Source: Pantoea sp. Mb-10
GTDB lineage: Bacteria > Pseudomonadota > Gammaproteobacteria > Enterobacterales > Enterobacteriaceae
Reading direction: 5' to 3'
DNA: 64,000 nt
Assembly (NCBI RefSeq): GCF_021272205.1
Contig: NZ_JAJSDX010000006.1
Location: forward strand, 124,001-188,000
This document shows positions 26,587 to 35,860 of this stretch, one piece after another (position 1 is the first letter of the stretch; each line of letters begins with the position of its first letter). The notes beneath the pieces are model-generated. The model searched no databases. It was not told the origin of the DNA and worked only from the letters and a program-made list of their open reading frames with translations. A program made the position numbers and the translations under genes.

Positions 26587-28410
26587 ATGAAAACACTACG
26601 TGCTGTTTTGGAAAATATCAGCGTCGGCAAAAAGCTCATGTTGGGGTTTGGCCTGTTACTGCTGCTGAGCATTGCGGTTGCGGCCTGTGGCATTAAGAAT
26701 TTGCAGGATATCGCGGTGCGTGCCGACAAACTCAGTGAGTTAAAAAGTATTAACGATCAGTTCGCGCTGGCCAAAGATGCACGGCAGCAATACCTAAAAA
26801 CCCATGATGAAAAATTCATCGCTGACAACGAAGCACAGCTGAAATTCACCGACAACAGCATCACGAAGTTGAAAAGCTGGTCATGGGATGACGCGCAAAC
26901 GGCGATGATTGATTCGCTGCCCGGTGCAATGAGCCAATACCGTGAGCAGCGCACGGAGACCGTAAACGAAGCCCGTAAGCGTCAAACCATTCTTGAGAAT
27001 TTGAAATTCGCCGATGAGAGCAGCACGCTTTATAGCATGGCGAAAAGCTACAGCGGCGTGCAGGATGACAGCGCTGCGGCGCTGCAAGAGATCGGTAAAT
27101 ACCTCACCGGCGTCGGCGTGCGCGTCAAACTGCTTTCACTGGAAAACAGCGATGCCAATCGCCAGTCATTGATGAGTTTTCTGAACGACACCATTCAACT
27201 GATCGAAAAAGCCCGCCCGCGCTTGCGTGCGGAAGACAGCAGCGCGCTGGAGAAGCTCACCACGCTGCTGGGCTCACGACGCGACAGCGTAGAGGCCTAT
27301 GAAGCTTCCTCGCAGGCAGAAGCGCAAGCTACGCGCCAGCTGGCGCAGGCCGGTGCGCACCTGACCACCACCAGCAACGCCCTTTTTTCCCAGCAATTAG
27401 CCTCCACCCACGGTGATATTGGTCGGGCGATTTTCTGGATGGCCGTGCTGCTCGCCACCGCCGTGGTCGCCAGCGTGGTGATCGCCATCATCATTACCCG
27501 TCAGATCACGCGCCCGTTGGCCGCGACGCTCGACGTGGCGCGTCGCATTGCGCAGGGGGATTTGAGCGCGCAGCTGGAGACCTCACGTAAAGATGAATTG
27601 GGTGCGCTGATGCAGGCCGTGGGCAGCATGAGCCAGGATCTGCGCGGCATCATCGCTGATATTCGCCGCGGCGTGACGCAGTTTAGCCATGCGTCCTCAG
27701 AGATTGCGGCAGGCAACAACGATCTGTCCGCGCGCACAGAAGAGCAGGCAGCGGCGCTGGAGCAAACGGCGGCCAGTATGGAACAGTTAACGGCCACCGT
27801 AAAACAAAACGTTGAAAATATTCATCACTCTAGCGAGCTGGCGCGACTGACCTCAGAAACCGCGAATAAAGGCGGCGAGCTGGTGAAAAACGTGGTGGAG
27901 ACCATGAATCAGATCAGCGCCAGCTCAGGAAAAATTGCCGAAATCACCACGGTGATCAACAGCATTGCTTTCCAGACCAATATCTTAGCGCTGAACGCAG
28001 CGGTAGAAGCCGCGCGCGCCGGTGAGCAGGGACGCGGATTCGCTGTGGTCGCCAGTGAAGTCCGTAACCTTGCGCAGCGCAGCGCGCAGGCGGCGAAAGA
28101 GATTGAAATGCTGATTGCGGAATCGGTAGGCCGCATTAGCAGTGGATCGCAGCTGGTGGATCAGGCGGGCAAAACCATGGAGGAAATTGTTAACTCAGTG
28201 GGCAACGTGACCAGCATCTTGGACGAAATTGCCCAGGCCTCTGACGAGCAGAATCGCGGCATTTCACAAGTGGGCGTTGCCATCGTGCAGATGGATAGCG
28301 TGACGCAGCAAAATGCGGCGCTGGTTCAGGAATCGTCTGCCGCGGCCAGCGCGCTGCGCGATCAGGCCTCGACGCTTGAGGACTCGGTGGCGCGCTTCGT
28401 GGTGGCCTGA
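26587..28410 (+). CDS. methyl-accepting chemotaxis protein
   Basis: A 607 aa chemoreceptor. TM1 at about residues 20-40, a periplasmic helical sensor of about 230 residues, and TM2 at about 280-302 ([21 protein letters not shown]) are followed by HAMP ([26 protein letters not shown]). The cytoplasmic signalling tip is around [30 protein letters not shown]. The long all-helical periplasmic part suggests an HBM-like or four-helix sensor for small organic acids or similar. The C-terminus (ARFVVA) lacks the NWETF-type pentapeptide that tethers CheR/CheB, so it would rely on other receptors for efficient adaptation. The start at 26587 is chosen because the TM1-preceding basic segment begins there. 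A sigma-28-type promoter precedes it. Confidence 0.93.
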   Translation: MKTLRAVLENISVGKKLMLGFGLLLLLSIAVAACGIKNLQDIAVRADKLSELKSINDQFALAKDARQQYLKTHDEKFIADNEAQLKFTDNSITKLKSWSWDDAQTAMIDSLPGAMSQYREQRTETVNEARKRQTILENLKFADESSTLYSMAKSYSGVQDDSAAALQEIGKYLTGVGVRVKLLSLENSDANRQSLMSFLNDTIQLIEKARPRLRAEDSSALEKLTTLLGSRRDSVEAYEASSQAEAQATRQLAQAGAHLTTTSNALFSQQLASTHGDIGRAIFWMAVLLATAVVASVVIAIIITRQITRPLAATLDVARRIAQGDLSAQLETSRKDELGALMQAVGSMSQDLRGIIADIRRGVTQFSHASSEIAAGNNDLSARTEEQAAALEQTAASMEQLTATVKQNVENIHHSSELARLTSETANKGGELVKNVVETMNQISASSGKIAEITTVINSIAFQTNILALNAAVEAARAGEQGRGFAVVASEVRNLAQRSAQAAKEIEMLIAESVGRISSGSQLVDQAGKTMEEIVNSVGNVTSILDEIAQASDEQNRGISQVGVAIVQMDSVTQQNAALVQESSAAASALRDQASTLEDSVARFVVA

Positions 28411-28908
28411 GTCAGATCCAGCGTTTCAGTGCCACGTGACAGCGATCCGCCGCCGGGCAGCTCGCTGTCACCGCTTCCGCCGCGCGAGCGATCGTTATGC
28501 CAGCGCGGCAGGGAAATAACACGGATAGTGCGTCGTAATCACTCGGCGCCTTCCGCTATTAGCGCTTCGCCATTACCGCTTCGCTATTACCGCTTCGCTA
28601 TCACTGCCGTATTTTTATTTCAAAAATGTCCACTATTAAGGCTGGACTAATCTTTCTTCGCGATACTGCGCAACATAGACCCATTAAGGCAAAAAATAAT
28701 AACGCCCGGCGGCACGCTTTTTCGCCGCATCGGCAGGCGTTATTGGCAGCTGTGAATAATTGTGCACAACACCACGGGAATGCTTTTGCAACAGGTTTCA
28801 TTTCGCGATATGTCATGAGTTGGTCGCGGTGAAAGGGCAAGTAATAATAAGAAAGCGCGAACGTCTCCACGCTTAACGAAACGCGGTCAGGCGTGTATGA
28901 GGTGAGCA
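28411..28908. other. intergenic region with short tandem repeat
   Basis: About 500 bases between the chemoreceptor and an SDR gene. It contains the tandem repeat at 28557-28608 and otherwise AT-rich sequence. An 89-codon minus-strand frame in it has no ribosome site or coding character and is not called. Confidence 0.5.
28557..28608 (+). repeat. 14-bp tandem repeat, about 3.7 copies
   Basis: Consecutive units TATTAGCGCTTCGC, CATTACCGCTTCGC, TATTACCGCTTCGC and a partial TATCACTGCC. Units differ at one or two positions. The array is non-coding. Confidence 0.85.
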
Positions 28909-29721
28909 GTGAACCTTCTTAATAAAAATGTGATTTTAACCGGTGCCAGCGGCGGTATTGGCCAGGCGCTGGCGCGACAGCTGGCGGACCAGGGCGCCTG
29001 CCTGTGGCTGGTGGGACGTAACCGCAGCGCGCTGCAGGCATTGCGCGCCTCGCTGAGAGAGCCGGGACGTCACACGGTGTTTTGCGTCACAGAGTACAGT
29101 GACGATGAGATCATTAATCTGGCCGCCTGCTTTCACGCCGGACAGCGACTGGACGTGTTGATTAACAACGCCGACACCAGCCGCTTTGCGCTGCTTGCAC
29201 AGCAATCATTCCAGGAGATTCGGTTACAGCTCAGGGTGAACAGCGAGATCCCGTTGCTGCTTACTCGCGCCCTGATTCATCATTTTGCAGCGGGCGGCGT
29301 TATCCTCAACGTGGGCTCGGTGCTGGGCGAACTGGGGCATCCCGGCTACAGCGTTTACGGTGCGACAAAAGCCAGCATGCTGGCTTTTTCTGACGCGCTG
29401 CGCCGCGAGCTTGCGCCTTCCGGGCTGTCTGTCATCTATGTCGCGCCTCGAAGGCTACGCACCGCGCTGCACGCCGGTGCAGCCGTGGCCATGCCGCACG
29501 CGCCAGGTCAGCGCTCCGATGAGCCGCAAGAGGTCGCCGTTCACGTGATGTCTGCGCTACTGCGAAACCGACCGCGCAGTCGGATGGGCCGACTGGAAAG
29601 ACTCTTTATCCGGCTGAATGCGCTGTTGCCCAGCGTGGTGGACTATCTGCTGCAGAAGAAAATGCCCGCGATTGATCGCATACTCTATTCGCAGGCAAAA
29701 GAGAGTGTTCAAGAACGGTAA
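28909..29721 (+). CDS. SDR-family NAD(P)-dependent oxidoreductase
   Basis: A 270 aa short-chain dehydrogenase. It has the cofactor loop TGASGGIGQALARQ (about residues 11-24), WLVGRN, INNA with Asp instead of the usual following Gly (NNADTS, about 86-91), and the active-site Tyr-x-x-x-Lys as YGATK (about 152-156). A basic C-terminal extension with an amphipathic/hydrophobic helix (about 225-260) resembles membrane-associated YqjQ/DltE-like SDRs. The start is a GTG after GAGGTGA. The substrate is unknown. Confidence 0.85.
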   Translation: MNLLNKNVILTGASGGIGQALARQLADQGACLWLVGRNRSALQALRASLREPGRHTVFCVTEYSDDEIINLAACFHAGQRLDVLINNADTSRFALLAQQSFQEIRLQLRVNSEIPLLLTRALIHHFAAGGVILNVGSVLGELGHPGYSVYGATKASMLAFSDALRRELAPSGLSVIYVAPRRLRTALHAGAAVAMPHAPGQRSDEPQEVAVHVMSALLRNRPRSRMGRLERLFIRLNALLPSVVDYLLQKKMPAIDRILYSQAKESVQER

Positions 29722-29769
29722 GCCGTGGCAGAGCGACTCAAGCGAGCCGCCACGTTGCCGACCACTTCG

Positions 29770-30015
29770 CTATTCATTGCCCCACGTATTCAAGAATTGG
29801 GCAATATCATCAATGCGCTGCGGATTAATGCCTGCTTGCTGCGCCATGTCGGCCTGCGCCGCTTCGCTGATCTCTTCGCCGTTCATTAAACGTGTAATCA
29901 GTAACTCAAAGTAATGCGCTAAGGCGTCGTGTTCGGTCTCTTGCACAGGCGTCGCTGCCTCTTGCGCGTACTCTTCGGTGATATCGTAAAACTTCATTGG
30001 GATGGTGTCTTTCAT
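29770..30015 (-). CDS. ymjA: DUF2543 family protein, YmjA-like
   Basis: An 81 aa acidic protein whose sequence closely follows the E. coli YmjA pattern: [15 protein letters not shown] near the start, [23 protein letters not shown] in the middle and [20 protein letters not shown] at the end. Its function is unknown. The start at 30015 is chosen because TGGAG precedes it by six bases; the open frame to 30093 adds residues absent from YmjA. It converges with the SDR gene. Confidence 0.82.
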   Translation of the reverse strand: MKDTIPMKFYDITEEYAQEAATPVQETEHDALAHYFELLITRLMNGEEISEAAQADMAQQAGINPQRIDDIAQFLNTWGNE

Positions 30016-30265
30016 CTGATACTCCAGCATTAACGATAAAAAGCCAGACGGCTTTCTGCGATGCTTCAAGGATAACATCCCTTCTGCCTGCACGGGCAGC
30101 TCTCCTCCTGTTATCCCTGTTGGCTGTCGACAAATTCCTCACGTTGTGCAGCACCCCGCGTATTTATTCATGCAGAGTGTGAAGGCGATCACCGCGTGCG
30201 CACGCTGCGGTTTGCCATTACCACTATAGTCGTAACACGTTCCGGTTACGGTAAGTGGCGAATAA

Positions 30266-31468
30266 ATGAAAAACACAACAAAAACAGTGGGCAACGGTTT
30301 AGCATGTCGCTTAACCGTGGCATTATCGCTGACTCTTTTTTCACTGGCGGGGAGTGCCATGGCAAACGCAACGCAACATCCTGAAACGGCTCTGGTGGGC
30401 ACCTGGACCGCCATTCCTGACGCACCGCAGGTGCAAAAGCCCGATCGGGCCAGCGAAGGGCTGTACCGCATGCGGGTGAACGGTGACGGCACCCTGACGC
30501 CGCTGGGCGTGGTGAAAATGAAAAGCCCGTCGTGGATTGTTAAATCGCGCGACGGCCGCTTTGCTTACACCACCAACGAAGAGGTGGAGGGGATGGTCAC
30601 GGCACTGGCTATCGACGCCAACGGCGACGTGACCGTGTTGAATCAGGTATCGAGCCACGGCCAGCAGCCAACGCATGCCACGCTGAGCCCGGACGGCAAA
30701 TTCCTGTTCGTGGCGAATTACTCCGTCGCCAAAGGCGGGGCGGGTGTGACCGTGCTGCCGGTGGCGGCCGACGGTAAACTGGGGGCGGCAGTACAGCATA
30801 TTGCCTTTGATGCGGGCAGCGGCGCGGTGAAAGATCGCCAGCAAAGCGGCCATGCGCACGCCACCACCTTTACCCCTGATGGCCATTACCTGTTTGCCGC
30901 GGATTTGGGCGACGACAAATTGCACGCCTTCCGCTATCACGCCGATCGCGCGCAGCCGCTGGAAGCGGATAGCGCTCGCGATGTGCGTTTCTCTGCCGGT
31001 GCGGGGCCGCGCCATATGGTGTTTTCCCCCGACGGTCAACACGCCTACGTCACCGTAGAGATGGGCGGGGAAGTAGTGGTGTTTGCCGTGAAAGACGGAC
31101 ATCTCACCCAAAAAAGCGCGGTAAAACTCAACGCGGAAAATGCATCGGCGGCCTATAAAAGTGCCAGTGGGATTGTTTTTAGTCCAGACGGGCGTTTTAT
31201 CGTGACGGCCAACCGGGGCGATGATAACCATGTGGTGGTGTTTGCCGTGCAGCAAGATGGATCGCTGAGCGCGCCAAAACGCTATGCCGCTGGCGGCATT
31301 GAGCCGCGCGCCTTCGCCTTCGACGCCAGCGGTCAGCATCTTTACGTGACTAACGTGTTTACCAACAGCATCACCCGCTTTGATTTCGATGCGCAGAGCG
31401 GTGCGCTAACGTCTGCGGGTGTCGCGGCAACCGTATCCACGCCTACCGATATAAAATTCTTCAATTAA
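30266..31468 (+). CDS. secreted seven-bladed beta-propeller lactonase (6-phosphogluconolactonase-like)
   Basis: A 400 aa precursor. A signal peptide of about 35 residues ends SAMANA. The mature protein contains repeated propeller-blade motifs, recognised as SPDGKFLFVANY, TPDGHYLFAADLGDDKLHAFR, SPDGQHAYVTVEMGGEVVVF, SPDGRFIVTANRGDDNHVVVF and DASGQHLYVTNVFTNSI at regular spacing. This is the lactonase/Pgl2 family. The cytosolic E. coli Pgl hydrolyses 6-phosphogluconolactone, but an exported version more likely acts on other sugar lactones (for example from periplasmic aldose oxidation). It is followed by a hairpin and a convergent LysR gene. Confidence 0.87.
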   Translation: MKNTTKTVGNGLACRLTVALSLTLFSLAGSAMANATQHPETALVGTWTAIPDAPQVQKPDRASEGLYRMRVNGDGTLTPLGVVKMKSPSWIVKSRDGRFAYTTNEEVEGMVTALAIDANGDVTVLNQVSSHGQQPTHATLSPDGKFLFVANYSVAKGGAGVTVLPVAADGKLGAAVQHIAFDAGSGAVKDRQQSGHAHATTFTPDGHYLFAADLGDDKLHAFRYHADRAQPLEADSARDVRFSAGAGPRHMVFSPDGQHAYVTVEMGGEVVVFAVKDGHLTQKSAVKLNAENASAAYKSASGIVFSPDGRFIVTANRGDDNHVVVFAVQQDGSLSAPKRYAAGGIEPRAFAFDASGQHLYVTNVFTNSITRFDFDAQSGALTSAGVAATVSTPTDIKFFN

Positions 31469-31477
31469 CGCCCTCGT

Positions 31478-31500
31478 CCCCGGCGTGCTCATCGCCGGGG
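31478..31500. terminator. hairpin between convergent lactonase and LysR genes
   Basis: CCCCGGCG (31478-31485) pairs with CGCCGGGG (31493-31500) around seven bases. It fills the 33-base gap between two stop codons. Confidence 0.6.
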
Positions 31501-31501
31501 C

Positions 31502-32404
31502 TTAGCGAATGGTCAACGCAGACAACGCCGTGAGCAGCGCATCCACTTTAGGCAACAGCTGTTTGCGGCGCGGCCAGATCAGCGTCAGCGGCAGGCCATC
31601 CGGTTGCTGCTGCGGCAGAATAATCTCCAGTTCACCCCGCGCCAGCGCGTCCTGCACCAGCCAGGAGGGCATTTGCGCCACGCCCAATCCCGCGCGTACC
31701 GCCTGTAACTGTGCGTCCACGTCCCCTAACGACATGCGATGCGCCACGCTGCGCCAGTGCGGATGCCCGTCGCGAGTGGTTAAGAGCCAGGGTTTCGCGC
31801 TGCCGTCAGCGCGCTCATACACGATAGCTTTGTGGGTCAACAGCGCCTTCTCACCTGCGGGGCGTCCGGCCGTGTCCAGATAGCCTGGTGCGGCGCAAAA
31901 CACCATGCGCTCGCGCCCCATGTGACGGCTACCCAGCGAGGCAGGCAGATCGGGGGAACCCCCGATGCGCACCGCGACATCAATGCCTTCGTCAAAGAGA
32001 TCGATAAAGCGGTCAGAAAAGGTGAGGTTAAGGGCAACGTCCGGATGCTGTTGGCTAAACGGCAGCAACAAGGGCATCACACACAGTCGGCCATAGGTGC
32101 TCGGCACTGCAATGCGCAAACGACCAGATGGAATGGTGCGCTGGGCGGCTAACACCGCCTCGGCTTCGGCCAGCTCCTCCATAATGCGTAGGCAGGTTTG
32201 GTAATAAGCGCTGCCGGCATCGGTCAGACTCAGACTGCGGGTGGTGCGCTCCAGCAGGCGTGAGCCCAGCCGCGCTTCCAGCCGCGTGACGCTTTTACTC
32301 ACCGCCGACCCGGTGACATGCAACCGCTTTGCGGCGGCGGCAAAGCTGCCGCTCTCCACGCTGGCCACAAAGGGAACGATATCTTTTAAACGCTGATCGT
32401 GCAT
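31502..32404 (-). CDS. LysR-family transcriptional regulator
   Basis: A 300 aa LysR-type regulator. The winged helix at residues about 1-60 (FVASVESGSFAAAAKRLHVTGSAVSKSVTRLEARLG) is of the AaeR/CrgA-like subgroup, followed by a type-2 periplasmic-binding effector domain with LRIAVPSTYGRLCVMPLL and DVAVRIGGSPDLPASLGSR. It is divergent from a PRISE-type reductase gene with a 100-base gap that contains a palindrome. Control of that reductase is the natural inference. The effector is unknown. Confidence 0.92.
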   Translation of the reverse strand: MHDQRLKDIVPFVASVESGSFAAAAKRLHVTGSAVSKSVTRLEARLGSRLLERTTRSLSLTDAGSAYYQTCLRIMEELAEAEAVLAAQRTIPSGRLRIAVPSTYGRLCVMPLLLPFSQQHPDVALNLTFSDRFIDLFDEGIDVAVRIGGSPDLPASLGSRHMGRERMVFCAAPGYLDTAGRPAGEKALLTHKAIVYERADGSAKPWLLTTRDGHPHWRSVAHRMSLGDVDAQLQAVRAGLGVAQMPSWLVQDALARGELEIILPQQQPDGLPLTLIWPRRKQLLPKVDALLTALSALTIR

Positions 32405-32452
32405 AGATTCGTGAACTCAGATTATGAATGCCGTGAATAAATGCCAGAGATA

Positions 32453-32465
32453 AGAATTAAATTCT
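32453..32465. promoter_or_regulatory. candidate LysR-type binding palindrome
   Basis: AGAATTAAATTCT, a perfect 13-bp palindrome nested in a wider AGAGA...TCTCT arrangement, roughly midway between the divergent LysR and reductase start codons. It fits the T-N11-A style of LysR sites. Confidence 0.45.
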
Positions 32466-32504
32466 CTATTACGCTTATCATGACTGAACCAGAGGAGATT
32501 TGAA

Positions 32505-33572
32505 ATGCAAAAGCAGGCATTAATTGTGGGTATCAGCGGCGTGATCGGACGCGCGCTGGCAGAGAAATTGCAGCGCGAAGGTTGGCAGGTCACCGGACTG
32601 TCGCGCGGTCGCGGCGCGGTGCCTGAAGGATGCCGCAGCCTCACGGCCGATCTGACTGATGCGGACGCGGTGCGCGAGGCGCTCGCGCAGGAAAAACCTG
32701 ATGCGCTGTTCTTTAGCGTGTGGGCGCGTCAGGAAAATGAAAAAGCCAATATTCGCGTTAACGGCGGCATGGTGCGCAATGTCATTGAAGCTTTAGGCGA
32801 GCGCCTGCACGGTGCGCACGTGGCGCTGGTCACCGGCCTGAAACACTACCTCGGTCCGTTCGAAGCCTACGGCAAAGGCGCCGCACCGGTCACGCCGTTC
32901 CGCGAAGAGCAGGGTCGTCAGCCGGTCGACAACTTCTATTATGCGCAGGAAGATGAAGTGTTTGCGGGCGCTGAAAAGTATGGCTACCGCTGGAGCGTGC
33001 ACCGTCCGCACACCATTGTGGGCTACGCGCTCGGCAATGCCATGAACATGGGGCAGACGCTGGCGGTGTATGCCACGCTGTGCCGTGAAAAAGGCTGGCC
33101 GTTTATCTTCCCCGGTTCGCCAGAACAGTGGCAGGGTGTGTCTGACGTCACCGATGCCGGACTGCTGGCCGAACAGCTGCACTGGGCTGCCACCGCCGAA
33201 GGCGCGGCGAATCAAGATTTCAATGCCGTGAACGGCGACGTGTTCCGCTGGAATTGGCTGTGGCCGCGTCTGGCTGCTTACTTTGGCCTCGACGCTGCCG
33301 AGTATCCCGCGCAGATGATGCCGCTGGAAGGCCGTATGCAGGACGCCGCTGAGGCGTGGCGTGAGGTCGCTGCGAAACACCAGCTGCGTGAGGCGGATAT
33401 CGGTAAGCTGGCGTCCTGGTGGCACACCGATGCCGATCTGGGCCGCCCAATGGAAGCCTTCACCGACATGAGTAAAAGTCGCAAGGCGGGCTTTACCGGC
33501 TACCGTTCCACGCTGGATTCCTTCACCGCGCTGTTCGATAAGCTGAAAGCGGAGAAGATCATTCCTCAATGA
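32505..33572 (+). CDS. PRISE-type SDR (progesterone 5-beta-reductase / iridoid-synthase-like enone reductase)
   Basis: A 355 aa extended SDR. The cofactor loop is VGISGVIGRALAEKL (about residues 8-22). The active site shows VTGLKHYLGPFEAYGKG (about 110-126) and NFYYAQEDEVF (about 145-155), the Lys and Tyr motifs of the PRISE group rather than the classical YxxxK. HRPHTIVGYALGNAMNMGQTLAVYA and WHTDADLGRPMEAFTDMSKSRKAGF are further family blocks. These enzymes reduce 1,4-enones with NADPH. The bacterial substrate is unknown. The ribosome site is GAGGAG. Probably regulated by the divergent LysR protein. Confidence 0.87.
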   Translation: MQKQALIVGISGVIGRALAEKLQREGWQVTGLSRGRGAVPEGCRSLTADLTDADAVREALAQEKPDALFFSVWARQENEKANIRVNGGMVRNVIEALGERLHGAHVALVTGLKHYLGPFEAYGKGAAPVTPFREEQGRQPVDNFYYAQEDEVFAGAEKYGYRWSVHRPHTIVGYALGNAMNMGQTLAVYATLCREKGWPFIFPGSPEQWQGVSDVTDAGLLAEQLHWAATAEGAANQDFNAVNGDVFRWNWLWPRLAAYFGLDAAEYPAQMMPLEGRMQDAAEAWREVAAKHQLREADIGKLASWWHTDADLGRPMEAFTDMSKSRKAGFTGYRSTLDSFTALFDKLKAEKIIPQ

Positions 33573-33724
33573 TCTCAACATCGGGCGCCCCGCGCCCGAT
33601 GTCATTCCTGCCGCACAAAGACAGGGTGTGCGCCCGTTTAACCGTTATTGCTGTCTCGGCAAACGGACCCGTATCCCCGTCTATGCTATAGCCTGACGAC
33701 CTTACTTGAAGGAGAGATTGGGCT

Positions 33725-34321
33725 ATGCATACCCTTATCGTCACCGCACATCCCAGTGACAACGCCTATACCCAAGCCGTGGTTAACCAGTTAACGGCGG
33801 GTCTGACTGCCGCTCCGGGCAATAGCGTGGAAGTCGCCGATCTGGCGCGTGAACACTTTGATCCCCGCTTTACGCCGCAGGATTACGCCTATTTCAGCGG
33901 CAGCGGCGCACCCGATCCGGCCATTTTGGCTGAACAGCAGCGCATCGACCGTGCCGATCGGCTGGTGCTGGTTTTCCCTATTTATTGGTGGTCAATGCCC
34001 GCGCTACTGAAAGGCTGGATCGATCGCGTCTTCACCGGCGGTTGGGCCTTTGACTACGATTCCACGGGCCTGATAAAGCGCCTGACGCGCCTCGAAGCGA
34101 TGATCGTCGGCATTGCGGGTGCCCCGCAGGAAACGTATGTGCGTCGGGGCTATCGCGATGCCATACAGACGCAAATTGTGGAAGGCATCTTTGATTATTG
34201 CGGCATTCACGCGCTTGATAGCGTGCTGCTGCATCCGTTGGATGCAGAGAGCCAGCAGCAAGGCCTGGCGCAAGCCTTTGCGCTGGGGCAGACGCTCGGT
34301 GCTCAGCCCGTTAAGGCATGA
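33725..34321 (+). CDS. NAD(P)H:quinone oxidoreductase, flavodoxin-fold (MdaB/NQO1-like)
   Basis: A 198 aa flavoprotein of the Flavodoxin_2 family. HTLIVTAHPSDNAYTQAV at the start binds the FMN/FAD phosphate region, and RLVLVFPIYWWSMPALLKGWIDRVFTGGWAF (about residues 78-108) is the diagnostic block. It carries out two-electron reduction of quinones or similar electrophiles. Located 150 bases after the PRISE reductase with its own ribosome site (AAGGAG). It is the last gene before the AT-rich antitoxin-like array. Confidence 0.9.
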   Translation: MHTLIVTAHPSDNAYTQAVVNQLTAGLTAAPGNSVEVADLAREHFDPRFTPQDYAYFSGSGAPDPAILAEQQRIDRADRLVLVFPIYWWSMPALLKGWIDRVFTGGWAFDYDSTGLIKRLTRLEAMIVGIAGAPQETYVRRGYRDAIQTQIVEGIFDYCGIHALDSVLLHPLDAESQQQGLAQAFALGQTLGAQPVKA

Positions 34322-34350
34322 CGCCTGCTCTGCTTCTAAGACAATGAGAA

Positions 34351-34372
34351 GCGTGCGTATCGCTGCGCACGC
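34351..34372 (+). terminator. stem-loop after the quinone reductase gene
   Basis: GCGTGCG (34351-34357) and CGCACGC (34366-34372) around an eight-base loop, 30 bases after the stop codon. No strong T tract follows. Confidence 0.5.
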
Positions 34373-34960
34373 GTATTTACCGCCTTCGAAGGCACAGCTT
34401 TCGCTGAGTTAGTAAATCAAAGTTTACAGCGTGCGATAAAGAATCACGGCAAAACGCCCTTGAAAGCGCCCTTTTTAACAGGATGGCGCTGGAAAACGCC
34501 TTAAAGAGATGCAATAGTATTAATAGAAAACACGGAAAGTGACGTCAAACCCGCCACCCACAAGCGGGCCTTGCAGGAAGCCAAGGGCATAACCATCACA
34601 GCAGGCTCATGGGCCACATTCGGTTCGATGCCACAGTGCATGATCCAGCAATAAAATCCTACATAACCCTAAACGTAAAAATACGACGCTAAAGCGTTGT
34701 CGTAATAGAAATACTTTTCCTGATATCGAATTTTGGAGAAAACCCTGGATTTATAGGCTAACAAAATAAGATAACGGGCAATAAGACGCGTAATTTATAA
34801 GCGAAATGCACAAAATACATCTACACGATTTTTATTTTCTTGTGGTGCATTACATTGTCATGTGGCTACATCCTTTTAGTCGAATTGAACGTTTTTTTAG
34901 AGTGCCGTTTTATCGCTTTCCTAATTAGATTGGCTAAATTAACGTCTCAAGGAGGCCTAA
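34373..34960. other. transition region into the AT-rich array, with relic spacer
   Basis: About 590 bases with no intact gene. The first part holds a possible gene fragment (34508-34654). From about 34660 base composition drops sharply. The segment 34825-34870 resembles the spacers found between array units (for example 36671-36702 and 37168-37216), as if a unit to the left had been lost. Immediately upstream of the first unit is a strong ribosome site (AAGGAGG). Confidence 0.6.
34508..34654 (+). pseudogene. possible 3' gene fragment, unidentified
   Basis: A 48-codon frame without a start codon that ends at TAA 34652-34654. Its translation (containing DVKPATHKRALQEAKG and ITAGSWATFGSMP) has protein-like composition and GC-rich third positions unlike the AT-rich DNA around it. 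It could be the tail of a degraded gene at the junction. No family recognised; chance is possible. Confidence 0.25.
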
Positions 34961-35212
34961 ATGAATAAGATCAATATGATTCACGAACATTATGTCTTAC
35001 GCAGTGGTTTAGACAGTTTAAGAGCACTGATGAATAAAAAGAACCCGCTTGAAAATCTTACCTTGGAACAAATTGCTGATGAGAAAGCCGTTGCGAATAA
35101 AGATAAATATTACAGAATCACAGCGCCTGACGATATCCACTATGAAGCCGAATGGGATTTTATAAAATCGATGAAGGCTAAATATGCTGTTCTTGCTGAT
35201 ATCGGTTCATGA
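34961..35212 (+). CDS. array paralogue 1 (type A), putative zeta-toxin antitoxin-like protein
   Basis: An 83 aa acidic protein starting MNKINMIHEHYVLRSGL. It shares with the other five copies the frame HEHYVLRSGL-SL-LM-KK near the N-terminus, EQ-AD-KAVA-K--YY-IT-P-DI-YEAEW in the middle and a KY-VL-DI end. Here the third motif reads APDDIHYEAEW (elsewhere DPDDIDYDAEW) and the central part reads LEQIADEKAVANK, so this copy has diverged most in the middle. No helix-turn-helix or known antitoxin fold is evident. It is not adjacent to a toxin; only copy 6 is. The ribosome site AAGGAGG is very strong. Confidence 0.75.
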   Translation: MNKINMIHEHYVLRSGLDSLRALMNKKNPLENLTLEQIADEKAVANKDKYYRITAPDDIHYEAEWDFIKSMKAKYAVLADIGS

Positions 35213-35427
35213 ACAAGATAAGCTGAACTAAAGGGTTGAAGAACGGGATATGACAAACGATTTATTAAGCTAAATTCACCAGATGAAATATAGCGATGTG
35301 TAAGTGCTTAATCTACTACATTGTCATTTAATAACTTAAATTCATCGATTTATTATGTGCCGTGTTTATTGCACTTATTCTATGCTATGCCAGACATACG
35401 GCCAGTGAGCAATTAAGGAGATAAAAT

Positions 35428-35700
35428 ATGAGCAACCAGAAAAATGTGAATGAGCTTTATGTTCTTCGGAGCGGTTTGAATAGCCTTAGCGTGTTAATGG
35501 AGAAGACGATTCCCTTTGAAAATTTGACACCCGAGCAAGATGCTGATGAGCAAGCCGTTGCTGATAAAGATCAGTACTACTCCATCACCGATCCTGATGA
35601 TATTGATTACGATGCGGAGTGGGCATTTATAAATGCCCTTAAAGCGAAATACTCCGTTCTTCCGGATGTTGAGCATAAAAGGAAAGCAAGGAATAAATGA
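35428..35700 (+). CDS. array paralogue 2 (type B), putative zeta-toxin antitoxin-like protein
   Basis: A 90 aa member of the array, the longest, with a basic tail (HKRKARNK) after the usual KYSVLPDV ending. It starts MSNQKNVNELYVLRSGL, so the IHEH of type A is replaced by VNEL. The core EQDADEQAVADKDQYYSITDPDDID (read from about residue 36 to 60) is the consensus form. The tail may come from read-through past the position where other copies stop. The ribosome site is AAGGAG. It probably has its own promoter in the 215-base spacer. Confidence 0.75.
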   Translation: MSNQKNVNELYVLRSGLNSLSVLMEKTIPFENLTPEQDADEQAVADKDQYYSITDPDDIDYDAEWAFINALKAKYSVLPDVEHKRKARNK

Positions 35701-35860
35701 CTAGCTGACTGGATAAAATTAACTTACCTTTCACCTAATAAGTTAATCCCGTCACGTGTATTTCTATAATTTTATTTGTCGTATCTTTTGCTGCCATGCT
35801 TTTTGCAAAAGCTCTAGAATATGTAGCGCAGGCATACAGTCACTAATCAAGGAGAAAAAT

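Noticed and set aside
28601..28870. 89-codon minus-strand ORF after the chemoreceptor gene
   Set aside because: No ribosome site, Cys-rich atypical composition and no family resemblance; treated as chance.
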